A DNA stretch of 64,000 nucleotides from CAWKKW01 sp963850345 (GCA_963850345.1 CAWKKW010000005.1:558001-622000), one strand, 5' to 3'. Positions 29,401 through 35,990 are shown, counted from the stretch's first letter. Program-made: numbers and translations. Notes: a model not told the origin generated them from the letters alone.

Positions 29401-31507
29401 AGCCCGCGATGAACGGATTGGCAGCGTCGCCCGGCAGCACCGAGATGAAGTAGTACTTGTTCGGATCCAGGTGAACCTGGTCAGGAGTGACAACAGGCTG
29501 CTGTGTAGCCGTGGTCGTGCAAACGCCCAGCCCGTCGCAAGTTGCCGGAGCACCGAGCAAGGACTGGCCGGTTCCGCAGCTGTTCGCTCCGGTGCAGCCC
29601 TGCGCAATCACCGGCATGTAGCTCTTGTGGAAGTTGAGTGCCAGGGTGTTGGCTACCACGCCTGCGGAGTTGCCCGAAAGACTATTGTGGAAGGTTGTGT
29701 CTTCTTCAATGATCCAGCGGTAGTCAGTGACAGCGGCCTTTGAAAGCGCATCGACCACCGATACCTTGGGTCCGTTCGCAACCAGGTAGTTGATGGTCAC
29801 GGTCGCCGGCTGGCTCTTCGTTCCCTGGGAGTTCACAACCACGTAGGTAAACGAAGTAACTCCGCCCACCGCGGTGAACGATCCGTCGGCGTTCAGAGTA
29901 ACTCCCGCCGGAAGCGCGTTCGCCGGATCAGCCTTCGCGGTAAGCGCGTATCCACTCGGGTCGGTTGCGTGGAGCAACACGCCCGGATGGGGAGCACGGA
30001 AGAAGGTTGATACGTTGCTGTTGTAGCTTTGGGCGACCGCCGTGGGTGCTGTACCCAGGCTGGCGACCGCGAGAGTGACAGTCGTGGTGTTCGAACTGCC
30101 CGAGTTTCCGTTGTAAGTGAAGGTATCCGTTCCACTGAAGCCGGAGTTAGGCGTGTAGGTGAACGTACCGTCGATATTGAATGTCAACGTGCCGTTGGTT
30201 ACGTTGGAGACAACGGCAGCGTTGCTGATGCCGATGTCGTTGTTCAATACATTGTCGCTGTACGTTCCGTTGTAGGGAACGGTGAAGGAGTCCGGGACTG
30301 CGGTGATCGCGGCAGCAGGCGGTAGCGTTGCGCCTGCAATGTTGAGGAATGCCTGAATACCCGCATCGGGCTTATTGCCGCCGGAGAGAGTAAGTGCGCG
30401 ATCGAAGATGCGATAGGAGTTGCCGTCGTAAGTGCCGGCGACCGTCTGCGTCGGGTGTACCAGCACATCAAACGTCTTGCCGGCAGGCAACAGAACTTCG
30501 CTCTGCACCTTAGGCAGACCAGGAGCCACATTGCCGTCTTCTGCGATCAACGAAATGCCGAGGTTCACAATCGAAGGAACGTGGGTATGCGACCCGGCGT
30601 TTGCGAAGCGGATCAACACGTTGCCGCTCGGAGCAGATGCCGTTGCTGTGGTGAAGGAGATCGGAGCGGTCTTGTCGAAAGACTTTCCGTTCACCAGGAA
30701 GTAGGTCGGTGCGTAATTGACTGCGGGCGGATACGCATTCGGATCGATGGGTCCGGTGCAGACGCTGCCAACCGTCGGGCAGAGCGGTGCAGCCAGTGCA
30801 TCGACAGCGATGTTCTGCGCCGCGTCAATCTCACTCAGCAGAAGCGTGGCATCTGCGTCGTAAGGAACGTTCGCCAGAGACTGACCGCTGTACGCCCCAG
30901 GAAACGCTTGTCCTGGAGTAATCGGGGCAGTCGTCGTAGGCGCATTCGTCACCACCAGGACACCGTAGAGTCCCATCGGCGCCTGGATGGATGGCTGCGT
31001 GCCAGTCTCATACAGGTAGGTGCCGGGGTTCAGCGAAGTCCAGGTGTAGGGGTGCGTTCCACCGTTCTCCGCCGCTTCCGGACCGAACGACCTGGCACGC
31101 TGACCCTGTACGGGAGGCGTGAAGGTCGAAGGCGCATTCGTCGGCCAGGTAGTCATGGTCTGACCGGGATGTGCCGGGCCGTCCTTCTTGACTGGTGAAC
31201 CCAACCCGCCGCCGATCTGACCGAGGATCACGACTGAAGTCGGAGTCGGCAGATTGTTGGTCAGGTTGATGGTCAGGCTGCTGCCCGGAGTGGCCGTAAT
31301 GGTAGGACCCACCGACCAGGCATTGGTGCAACTACCGGTGGTGCAGAAGCCCCACATAGGGACGATCTTGCCATCCGGTAGAGTTGTTACCGAGCGCTGT
31401 GCAGTCAAATTGACGACTGTCTGGGCAGAGGCAAATCCTGTTGCCACTAAACCCGCGACAGCGAGAATCGCTGCTTTGACTTTCATGTTTAAGAACTTGG
31501 CGTGCAT
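23429..31507 (-). CDS. Giant secreted protein (2692 aa): ligand-free cupredoxin pair, SdrD/tandem-95 repeats, beta-helix, ASH repeats
   Basis: Signal peptide: MKVKAAILAVAGLVATGFASAQ. Domains in order: residues 30-390, two cupredoxin-like domains homologous to the upstream MCO-like proteins but without copper histidines (VVILGQIGG, TYLYETGTQ, SHTHVPSIV). Residues 400-590, cadherin/tandem-95-type (PDSFTVPYNGTYSDNVLNNDIG). From about 760 to 1500, SdrD-B/prealbumin-type Ig domains (VYVFEDNNPTNGDIDDPEPG). Near 1600-1720, an IPT/TIG domain. Residues 1730-2190, a right-handed beta-helix with many N-N-x-I turns. Near 2340, an anchor-Q-like motif (FFGNPRPLGPAVDIGAVE). Residues 2375-2690, three ASH/Hydin repeats. 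The ATG at 31507 has GGAGGG 8 bases upstream, 35 bases after the MCO-like gene. It is probably an extracellular scaffold or adhesin; no catalytic residues are evident. Confidence 0.85.
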   Translation of the reverse strand: MHAKFLNMKVKAAILAVAGLVATGFASAQTVVNLTAQRSVTTLPDGKIVPMWGFCTTGSCTNAWSVGPTITATPGSSLTINLTNNLPTPTSVVILGQIGGGLGSPVKKDGPAHPGQTMTTWPTNAPSTFTPPVQGQRARSFGPEAAENGGTHPYTWTSLNPGTYLYETGTQPSIQAPMGLYGVLVVTNAPTTTAPITPGQAFPGAYSGQSLANVPYDADATLLLSEIDAAQNIAVDALAAPLCPTVGSVCTGPIDPNAYPPAVNYAPTYFLVNGKSFDKTAPISFTTATASAPSGNVLIRFANAGSHTHVPSIVNLGISLIAEDGNVAPGLPKVQSEVLLPAGKTFDVLVHPTQTVAGTYDGNSYRIFDRALTLSGGNKPDAGIQAFLNIAGATLPPAAAITAVPDSFTVPYNGTYSDNVLNNDIGISNAAVVSNVTNGTLTFNIDGTFTYTPNSGFSGTDTFTYNGNSGSSNTTTVTLAVASLGTAPTAVAQSYNSNVSTFFRAPHPGVLLHATDPSGYALTAKADPANALPAGVTLNADGSFTAVGGVTSFTYVVVNSQGTKSQPATVTINYLVANGPKVSVVDALSKAAVTDYRWIIEEDTTFHNSLSGNSAGVVANTLALNFHKSYMPVIAQGCTGANSCGTGQSLLGAPATCDGLGVCTTTATQQPVVTPDQVHLDPNKYYFISVLPGDAANPFIAGFGGDPTDPANASCLIPSAATATQPAAPAQCGHTMGGAPIAPAQSAVTVLVEPNPLKTAQVSVYVFEDNNPTNGDIDDPEPGLGGFQIILNDVAGKTGDPIGQTDYDAFNMPLTNSLLGTPGCPYPTKSNDNGSTAIGVVITCPTGSPLAGQALIKNLMPGRYDIIANPGAAREGAGEKWFQVSTLEGGRGQDGFAKSGEPGYFQEFGPPSFHAWIGFINPAHIAKVNAAMKGNNTVTGQVVNLHMSRPIAEDMFPGSHDYLAETTCYVSLNSQSGQGANVAFSQCDDKGNFSLTGVAPGDYQIVIWDQWLDQIISYYYVNVPAGAQNTTYNQGKLDVFTWFTHVQTTQFIDADGTHKPSKNNPGIAQVPVTIRFRDGSFSNVLKTDADGNATFNELFPLFNWYVIESDVTRYKGTMTHIVVDGGGQPDTSGPYAGLLTSKYPTGESTERFDDGKILYEGLQGFIGQTQILEYGKTPYLPGENGGISGTVVYANTRPFDDPTLLFQNLWAPLVPRVTINLYQEKTAPDGSTSLVLVNTTQTSSWDDNLPTNCPGQLGAGTPPTGDPFVTYTMGTANIKKCYDGFHNWNQVQPAQYDGRYFLTTLADGVTPLPVGKYVVEMVPPPGYEIVKEEDKNILVGDQWVAPVTQQFAALSNIFILPDQATVGQYNNNPNNPNNSTTDMGHPGTNLTFPPCVGTVRVVPDFISLFPQSGQVAPFAGASRPLCDRKEVVVGDQEQVNADFFVFTSAHIAAHFTGMILDDAASEINSASPDFGEKFAVPNVPVSIKDFNGIEIERVYADQWGTFNGLAPSSWQVNVPNPAGYSPNMLITCMNDPGPIPDPTDPTGKRLITDPNYNPMFSDFCYTNPFMPGLTDYLDTPVLPLAAFAAGYQPVDCAYPDATPAIARVDSTAGFGPYLPATGGTLTITAQGTVAVPNPDYAGPAATVAPYNQKTITRHYGFGTTPGTVTIGKTTLTVGPGNWSDGKITVAVPANTATGQLTVTTANGKSTVDATTVTLENRTPVRVSSGQTIQAAIDGAKPGDLILVDAGTYNELVIMWKPVRLQGVGAPSVIINAAKYPSTKLEQWRPRINTLFGIDAAGNQTLPAIVDPLPGQEITGGVVLLEPSVLSTEEGAGITVLAKGLGRNGAPLSNNRFDCAYSASNFLCNPSRIDGVSVTGGDAGGGIYVNGWAHNLEISNNRVYGNAGGFNGGIRVGVPYLEALTLTGRQRSLGFDDNVKIHNNSVSTNGTVEPNAGAAGAGGGISMCSGSDGYSISQNWVCGNFAATDGGGIGHVGLSELGSITHNTIIFNQSYIQGANANGGGIVVEGEAPTAGGLTLGTGDVTIDANLIQGNFSEAGHGGGIRLQQVNGDEVNRGNLYAVTVTNNMIVNNVAGWSGGGISLADAVNTSIINNTIANNDSASIVGALFTVGPTTTTPSPAGISSETTSALLLNALRRSELPANRRVISSPVLNNNIIWHNRSFFFDMSTGTPNLCPSNTVSDAASHTCVPLASQTAVGQCDTQNAKYWDLGIVGDASSAPGVNHLNPTYSILTTSTGYAAANNLTADPTMANPYCNGSRANPGLHFEPGTPFLPAFQLSPNATLDEAGNFVDLRYGPISLAGNWDYSIHAGSAAVDKGSSNAPKTDFFGNPRPLGPAVDIGAVEVPQLIVTPATVNFGNQTVQVTSAAHSITVSNQTGTAIAISTLSLTGTNAADFAQTTTCGASVPAFTNCAISVTFTPAALGARTATVTVNTSTVTLNGIGVPPPSDTLTPGSLTFAAQQLFTTSGAQTLTLTNTGASNLPFTIAITGTNANAFFETGCFGLNLNAGAACTISVRFTPRALGANTATLTVNSAAGAKSVTLSGTGAQQSFRLSPTSLAFSGPIGVITASKPVTVTNTGGLPLQINSISFTGTNRTAFTQSGTCGATVALNATCTINVTYKASAIGTQTATLNVNGQPGNQTVQLNGSGVAAALLNTLKPIVANKVSKPK

Positions 31508-31542
31508 TGCTCTCACCCTCCGCATCGCTATCCGCATCACAA

Positions 31543-32985
31543 TCACTGCCTTTCATCAATGGTCGTTGCGGGGCTATCCACAAGAGCCATCATCATCATG
31601 CCGCCTGGAAAAATGTCGTTGGTCGTGATCTCGCGCTCGTTGTGCGAGTGCCACATATAGGCATAGCTGCCGTATGGGTTGATCACGTCTGATCCCTGCG
31701 GTAACTGCGTTCCAACAGGAGCACCAAGGTAGGGACTGCCGCCATACCACAATCCGTTGGCGACTATGTTGTTATCCGGCGGAGTTACCGGGATCGGCTT
31801 ACCGTGATCCGGGCAATACTCGTGCGTGACCGGATCGAATCCTGCAGAGGGGCCCTGCGCGATCGTCTTACCGTTGCAGGTATGAGCCATCGTCGGATCG
31901 ACGCCGTACACATCCCAGTTCAATCCTTCACCTGTCCATGTCCACAAGGCATCGACTGCCTGACCGGAAACGGTGGCGATGGTAAAGAGCAGCGGTCCGG
32001 CCAGCGTGGTGTTATCGGTCTGGCTCACAATCAAGTTACCGTCACGACCCAACACGCGGGCGTGGTTGCCATGGAAGTGGAACGGATGCTGCCAGCGTCC
32101 CTGTCCGATTACGCGCATCAGCACTTGTTCGCCTGGATGCATGTGCGGATTGCCGTTGTAGGGCTGGTGTGGATAGCTGGGAAGATAGGACCCGTCCATA
32201 TCATCGGGCATGGATCGGCCGTTGATCATGAAGTAGACCGGCTTATACGGCTCGAGCTCCACCGCGATCGGGCCCGGCGTTCCGGCGCGAACTACGGCTT
32301 CCACCTTCTGGTGAACGTCGAGGCTCATCTCCGCGAACTGGAACAGGTACTCGCGGTCATAGCAGGACTGCGGATGATCGTAAGCAGATCCGGACAGGGA
32401 GTACGGTCCCTTGTTGCATCCCGCCTGGGTAGTGTTGGGCAGCACGATCAAAGCGCCGTACAAGCCCATCTCCACCTGCAGGTCAGGCCGGGTGCCGCTG
32501 TAGTAGCTGTAGGTTCCCGGGCGGCTGGCCACGAAGGTGTAAGTGACCGGGTGTCCCGGAGCCGCTTCCTGCGTGAGCAGGCCGGCAACTCCGCCGTTTG
32601 AAGTCACAGGAAAACCACCCGAAAAGACGATCGACGTATTTCCCGCCGATGCCGGTAGCTGATCTGTTAGAGAGACAGTTACAGTTTGGCCTTCCGTCAC
32701 GATCATTGTCGGTCCGGGCAGCTGCATGGTGGGGCAGGTTCCGCCGAAGCTTGCCGGCAGGAACCCGGGAGTGAAGCCCGTCGCGCAGCCGTAACCCCAG
32801 CTGTAAACCATTTGCCCATCCGGCTGGGTGATGTAGTCTGCCGTCGCCGTCAGGTTGAAGGTGGTGCCAGTAATTCCCGGAACAGCAGCCTGCGCCAGGG
32901 GATTGAATGCCAAGGCAATCGCCGCCATCATGACCGGCAGCAGAACTTTGAGCGATAGTTTTGATCTCATTTTGAAGTGGCTCAT
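31543..32985 (-). CDS. MCO-like protein keeping only C-terminal copper histidines
   Basis: A 480-residue exported protein with two cupredoxin domains (signal peptide ending PLAQA). The first domain has the MCO fold but lost its ligands: where HWHG and HSH are expected it has SIVFSG (residues 118-123) and TYSYYSG (159-164). The second keeps HPFHFHGNH (300-308) and WHSH (445-448); the latter has Ser instead of the type 1 Cys. It therefore cannot hold a normal type 1 copper, but offers four or five His for part of a trinuclear centre. An AGGAGA ribosome site overlaps the upstream gene's stop, 8 bases away. It is co-transcribed with a partner showing the opposite pattern, so a heteromeric enzyme is plausible. 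Confidence 0.85.
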   Translation of the reverse strand: MSHFKMRSKLSLKVLLPVMMAAIALAFNPLAQAAVPGITGTTFNLTATADYITQPDGQMVYSWGYGCATGFTPGFLPASFGGTCPTMQLPGPTMIVTEGQTVTVSLTDQLPASAGNTSIVFSGGFPVTSNGGVAGLLTQEAAPGHPVTYTFVASRPGTYSYYSGTRPDLQVEMGLYGALIVLPNTTQAGCNKGPYSLSGSAYDHPQSCYDREYLFQFAEMSLDVHQKVEAVVRAGTPGPIAVELEPYKPVYFMINGRSMPDDMDGSYLPSYPHQPYNGNPHMHPGEQVLMRVIGQGRWQHPFHFHGNHARVLGRDGNLIVSQTDNTTLAGPLLFTIATVSGQAVDALWTWTGEGLNWDVYGVDPTMAHTCNGKTIAQGPSAGFDPVTHEYCPDHGKPIPVTPPDNNIVANGLWYGGSPYLGAPVGTQLPQGSDVINPYGSYAYMWHSHNEREITTNDIFPGGMMMMALVDSPATTIDERQ

Positions 32986-32993
32986 TGTGTCTC

Positions 32994-34397
32994 CTACTGA
33001 ACAACGATCTCGGTCATCTGGCCGCCGAAGTTCTCGGCGTCGTTCGACAGGTGGTCCAGGTTGGTCGTGTAAAGGAAATAGGTACCGGGAGCGATGCCGT
33101 TTGCATCGAGCATTACGTCGACTGACTCGCCGCCGCCCAGGGTCACAGAATTGGTTTTGTAATAGAGGTTGTTACCCTTCAGATCGCGCAGCAGACGCGC
33201 ATTGTTCGCGATCACCTGCATCGGAATTCCGATCGTAGCCAGGGTCGAGAACTCGGTCACGCTGAGATCCGAGATACGCAGCAGTGCACGCCCGTTGCGC
33301 GGAATCGTGATCAGGCTGCGCATCGGCTGCGACGGACGCGAAACACCGTCCGAAGCTTCCGTCGAGATATAGCTGGGGTTTACGGTGTCGGGATAGCTGC
33401 GGCCGCTGAGCATGAAGTACTTGTCCTTCATATCTGCGAAGCCTTCGGGATTGAAGGTCGTCCCCACAAAGTGGAAGTTCGGGTCGAAACCCATGATCTG
33501 GATCGGGTATTCGACGTCATACCGCGTGCTGCCGTCGCCGTCGTTGTAGGCGTACATATAAGGCTTGCCGGTGTTGGGGTCGATCGACTGAGCGAAACCA
33601 TTGTCAGAGGTCGGCAACGGCGTCTGTCCGGTGCACAGAAGATCGGTGCAGCCGAGACCGCTCATTCCCTTTGCCGCGTTGGCAGTCTGCAGCGCCGCAT
33701 ACACGCTGGAGCCAGTCTTGACGCGATTCTGACGGGGACGAACGTAGAGCTGCCCCACCATGCCCATCTGCAAGTGCTCGGGAGGTGAGATATGGCAATG
33801 CCAGAAGTAAGTGCCGGGGTCCGGTGCGGTGTAGTAGTAAGTGAAGCTGCCACCGATGTTAATCGCCACCGATGCGTCCGGCACGCCATCAAAGAACGAC
33901 GAGGCATTCGGATATCCGTGGAAGTGCACCGTGTGCTGCTCAAACAAATCGGGGCGCATGATCATGCCCACGTTGGTCAGCGTAAGGAAGAACTCGTCGT
34001 CCTCGTCGATGGCCATCAGCGGGGCCGGGCTTTCAGCATTCAGAACGCCCGTGTTCATGATGCTGGCAGGATCAGTGACTGCGCCGTTGGGATCGCCTGC
34101 CTTGTTGAAGATGGTGGCGAGTTCCGTTCCCGGGTTGCCGTTCTGAATGTCCTGCAGGCCAGACAAAGGTCCGAAGCCAAACAGGAAAATCTGATGGCCA
34201 TCGGCCATCGTGGCGAAACCGTCACCGCCTGAAATCTGCTGGCACTTGATGGCGCCCGGTGCAGATGGCCCGGTAGCTGGATGCAACGTAGTAGACGCCG
34301 GGCATTGGACCCGGAAGGACTGTGCGCTAGCAGTTCCAGCGGCCAGGCACACCAGAAGTGTAGGGAGCCACGTCTGGTAAAACTTACGATTCGTCAT
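32994..34397 (-). CDS. MCO-like protein keeping only N-terminal copper ligands, including a type 1 site
   Basis: A 467-residue exported protein (signal peptide WLPTLLVCLAAGTASAQ) and first gene of the operon. Domain 1 keeps HTVHFHG (residues 155-161) and WHCHISPPEHLQMGM (199-213), i.e. histidine pairs plus Cys201, His208 and Met for a type 1 copper placed in the N-terminal domain. Domain 2 aligns with the same fold (YFMLSGRSYPDTV) but has STLATIGIPMQVIANNARLL and LDHLSNDAENFGGQM where HPxHxHGH and HCH are expected, so its ligands are gone. AGGAGG exactly 6 bases before the ATG at 34397 decides the start. It is likely paired with the next gene product. The substrate is unknown; Mn(II), Fe(II), Cu(I) or phenols are possible. 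Confidence 0.85.
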   Translation of the reverse strand: MTNRKFYQTWLPTLLVCLAAGTASAQSFRVQCPASTTLHPATGPSAPGAIKCQQISGGDGFATMADGHQIFLFGFGPLSGLQDIQNGNPGTELATIFNKAGDPNGAVTDPASIMNTGVLNAESPAPLMAIDEDDEFFLTLTNVGMIMRPDLFEQHTVHFHGYPNASSFFDGVPDASVAINIGGSFTYYYTAPDPGTYFWHCHISPPEHLQMGMVGQLYVRPRQNRVKTGSSVYAALQTANAAKGMSGLGCTDLLCTGQTPLPTSDNGFAQSIDPNTGKPYMYAYNDGDGSTRYDVEYPIQIMGFDPNFHFVGTTFNPEGFADMKDKYFMLSGRSYPDTVNPSYISTEASDGVSRPSQPMRSLITIPRNGRALLRISDLSVTEFSTLATIGIPMQVIANNARLLRDLKGNNLYYKTNSVTLGGGESVDVMLDANGIAPGTYFLYTTNLDHLSNDAENFGGQMTEIVVQ

Positions 34398-34599
34398 CTT
34401 CATCCTCCTATCCATGACAACTGCATGGACGGCAACTTTCTTAAAAGCAAAACTTGGTTCAGGAAGGGGGCAGACACACCCTGACCCTTGACTGCTGCGG
34501 GTACTTCTTCGAACTTCTAAAATCGATGAAACGAGAACCGGACGGGCCGAATAAAGGCGCCTAATGGCGCTCAAAACTACAGTTCAAGCAAATTTGTTG

Positions 34600-34620
34600 A
34601 GCCGTTCCTGGCCACTTACA
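34600..34620 (+). promoter_or_regulatory. Inverted, diverged copy of the regulatory box
   Basis: On the minus strand this reads TGTAAGTGGCCAGGAACGGCT. It matches the box written as gcaagtggccattttggct at both ends, with an altered and one-base-longer middle. It lies about 55 bases inside the predicted leader of the MCO-like operon, in the opposite orientation to the promoter box. Confidence 0.4.
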
Positions 34621-34631
34621 GCCGCAGTACA

Positions 34632-34646
34632 CACTACAAAGTAGTG
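34632..34646. promoter_or_regulatory. Palindrome at the predicted operon start site
   Basis: CACTAC-AAA-GTAGTG is a perfect 6-bp inverted repeat beginning immediately after the -10-like block, where transcription should start. Its position suits a repressor operator, or a 5' hairpin in the mRNA. No regulator can be assigned. Confidence 0.45.
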
Positions 34647-34692
34647 CGAAAATATAAGACTGGGAACTCAGCCGCAAGTGGCTAATTTGGCT
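34647..34692 (-). promoter_or_regulatory. Bipartite promoter element, copy C, upstream of MCO-like operon
   Basis: On the minus strand the box AGCCAAATTAGCCACTTGC (34674-34692) is followed by 14 bases and TCTTATATTTTCG (34647-34659). This is the same layout as 12515-12560 near the complete MCO, though the spacer sequences differ. TTGCGG overlaps the end of the box and TATATT/TATTTT lie 15/17 bases further, giving a plausible sigma-70-like promoter under activator control. The AraC-type gene ends 310 bases upstream. Confidence 0.65.
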
Positions 34693-35001
34693 ATAAGTGC
34701 CCTAAGTTGCTGAACCTACGACTAAGGTGTTAACCGAAACTGCTGTCTCTTCCACTTCCGATGTAGATCGATTCCACGTTTGAGACACACGAGACCAGTT
34801 GCTCGCCGAGACGCACGGCCGCCGCTGAAGAAAAGCATCAGGTCAGACAAGCCAATACGTGCGAACAAAGGTCGAGTGTGTGAGGGCCGATGGATGACTG
34901 GACGTGAGAAGAACAGTGAGACCAGGGAATTGCGAAGTGATTCAGAACAACAAACTATCTAGAACACTAGTTTCGGCAAGTTACAACGAGTACACATTAG
35001 G

Positions 35002-35490
35002 TCATAGTGATTTCTGCTGCAAGTGGCCATTTTGGCTGCTGCGAGAGAGAACCATGTTGGCAACCATGCAACGAGTTGCTCCAGGCGAAACTCCGTAGGC
35101 CCGCTTAAAATCGCGGGCGAAGTGGCTCAGGTCTTGAATGCCGAGCATGCCGGCGATCTTCTCCACTGTGAAACTGGTGGTGCGGAGCAGGTGGTGCGCG
35201 CGTTCGAGCCGCAGCCGGATGACATACTTGTGGAACGAAACGCCTACATAGTCTTTGAAGAGGTGGCGAAAACGCGACGGAGAAATGCTCAGGACAGCCG
35301 AAGCCGTCTCGAGCGAGATGAGTTCACTCGGAGTCGACTCAAGGAAGTCGAGTACTTTTTTAATGCGGCAGTTACTGCAGCTGGGGGAAATGTCTTCGGC
35401 AGTAGTTTGACTCGAAAGAATAGGTTCGCAGGGAACAACGAATCGAGGTTCTTGCGCACGACAACAGAGGGTCTCTGTTGCTTGGTTCAT
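35002..35490 (-). CDS. AraC-family transcriptional regulator (DNA-binding domain with short N-terminus)
   Basis: A 162-residue AraC/XylS-type regulator. Residues 50-150 carry the two helix-turn-helix units: ETASAVLSISPSRFRHLFKDYVGVSFHKYV and FTVEKIAGMLGIQDLSHFARDFKRAYGVSP. The N-terminus is too short for a sugar-binding cupin. It contains a CSNC pair (SCSNCRIKK), which could sense redox state or metal, but this is speculative. AGAGGAGA precedes the ATG at 35490. It is transcribed toward the MCO-like operon, and copies of a 19-bp box occur near that operon's promoter, in this gene's last codons and near its own start site. It is the prime candidate for the regulator of both MCO loci. Confidence 0.88.
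   Translation of the reverse strand: MNQATETLCCRAQEPRFVVPCEPILSSQTTAEDISPSCSNCRIKKVLDFLESTPSELISLETASAVLSISPSRFRHLFKDYVGVSFHKYVIRLRLERAHHLLRTTSFTVEKIAGMLGIQDLSHFARDFKRAYGVSPGATRCMVANMVLSRSSQNGHLQQKSL
35019..35037 (-). promoter_or_regulatory. Copy B of the regulatory box inside the AraC-type gene
   Basis: GCAAGTGGCCATTTTGGCT on the plus strand differs from copy A by one base and from copy C by two. It lies within the last codons of the AraC-type gene, in the same orientation as copy C. TTGCAG, 17 bases, TAATGT downstream could form a weak promoter, but the 13-bp block seen in copies A and C is absent. Confidence 0.45.
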
Positions 35491-35578
35491 AACTCTCCTC
35501 TGGGGAAGATGAAACAAATCCAGTGATTTTTACCAAACTGCCGATGCCAACCTTACAGAGTGGCTAACAGGCTGCGCG

Positions 35579-35607
35579 AGTATCGGTCCTCTTGACGGTG
35601 AAGTCAA
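35579..35607 (-). promoter_or_regulatory. Sigma-70-like promoter for the AraC-type gene
   Basis: On the minus strand: TTGACT, 17 bases, GATACT. The predicted start lies near 35572, giving a leader of about 80 bases to the ATG at 35490. Confidence 0.5.
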
Positions 35608-35641
35608 TGGGCGAAACCTGATCGATTTATTTGTTTTTCAT

Positions 35642-35670
35642 TTGCAAACATACCCTTTGTGTTCTATAAA
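35642..35670 (+). promoter_or_regulatory. Sigma-70-like promoter facing the winged-helix regulator
   Basis: TTGCAA, 17 bases, TATAAA on the plus strand is close to consensus. The start codon of the next plus-strand gene is about 320 bases away, so either the leader is long or another promoter lies nearer the gene. Confidence 0.45.
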
Positions 35671-35990
35671 TTACCCACTTACTTAGCAGCATTTCCTCTT
35701 CCCAAACTTTTGTTTTTCTGAATAGAGCTTTGCCCGAGTTTGACTTTTGGTTACATTCGCTTGATTCAAGATCCGCTGTAAGTGAACACTTTGTAAGCTA
35801 GAAACCCTGATTACCGATCGTAGTTAACAGTTTTGAATTCTTGAACGCGGTGCCGCAGAAATGAACGACCATATAGGAACGAAGCTGTTCCGGTTTCACT
35901 TGCACCCCTTTACGTTTCACAGATCAGTCTCATTTTTGTCCACGACTAGCCCGGAGTCATAGCAGGTAGACGCAGTCAGCAGGACATTTG

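Larger units (their letters stand above)
34398..35001. other. Regulatory region between AraC-type gene and MCO-like operon
   Basis: These 604 bases without a gene hold the bipartite promoter element (34647-34692), an inverted copy of its box (34600-34620) and a 15-bp palindrome at the predicted start site. The leader to the first ATG is about 240 bases. Confidence 0.6.
35491..35990. other. Divergent intergenic region, AraC-type and winged-helix regulators
   Basis: 500 AT-richer bases without a gene. It contains outward-facing promoter candidates (35579-35607 minus, 35642-35670 plus) and a degenerate box AGTGGCTAACAGGCT at 35559-35573. That box lies over the predicted start of the AraC-type transcript and may reflect autoregulation. 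Confidence 0.5.

Noticed and set aside
23429..31507. Many open frames on the plus strand across the giant gene, some over 200 codons.
   Set aside because: They mirror the codon structure of the high-GC minus-strand gene, have no recognisable domains or ribosome sites, and are interrupted repeatedly, whereas the minus frame is continuous with clear domains.
31543..32985. A normal laccase-type multicopper oxidase.
   Set aside because: The domain 1 histidine motifs and the type 1 Cys are missing, so it cannot act alone as a canonical MCO.
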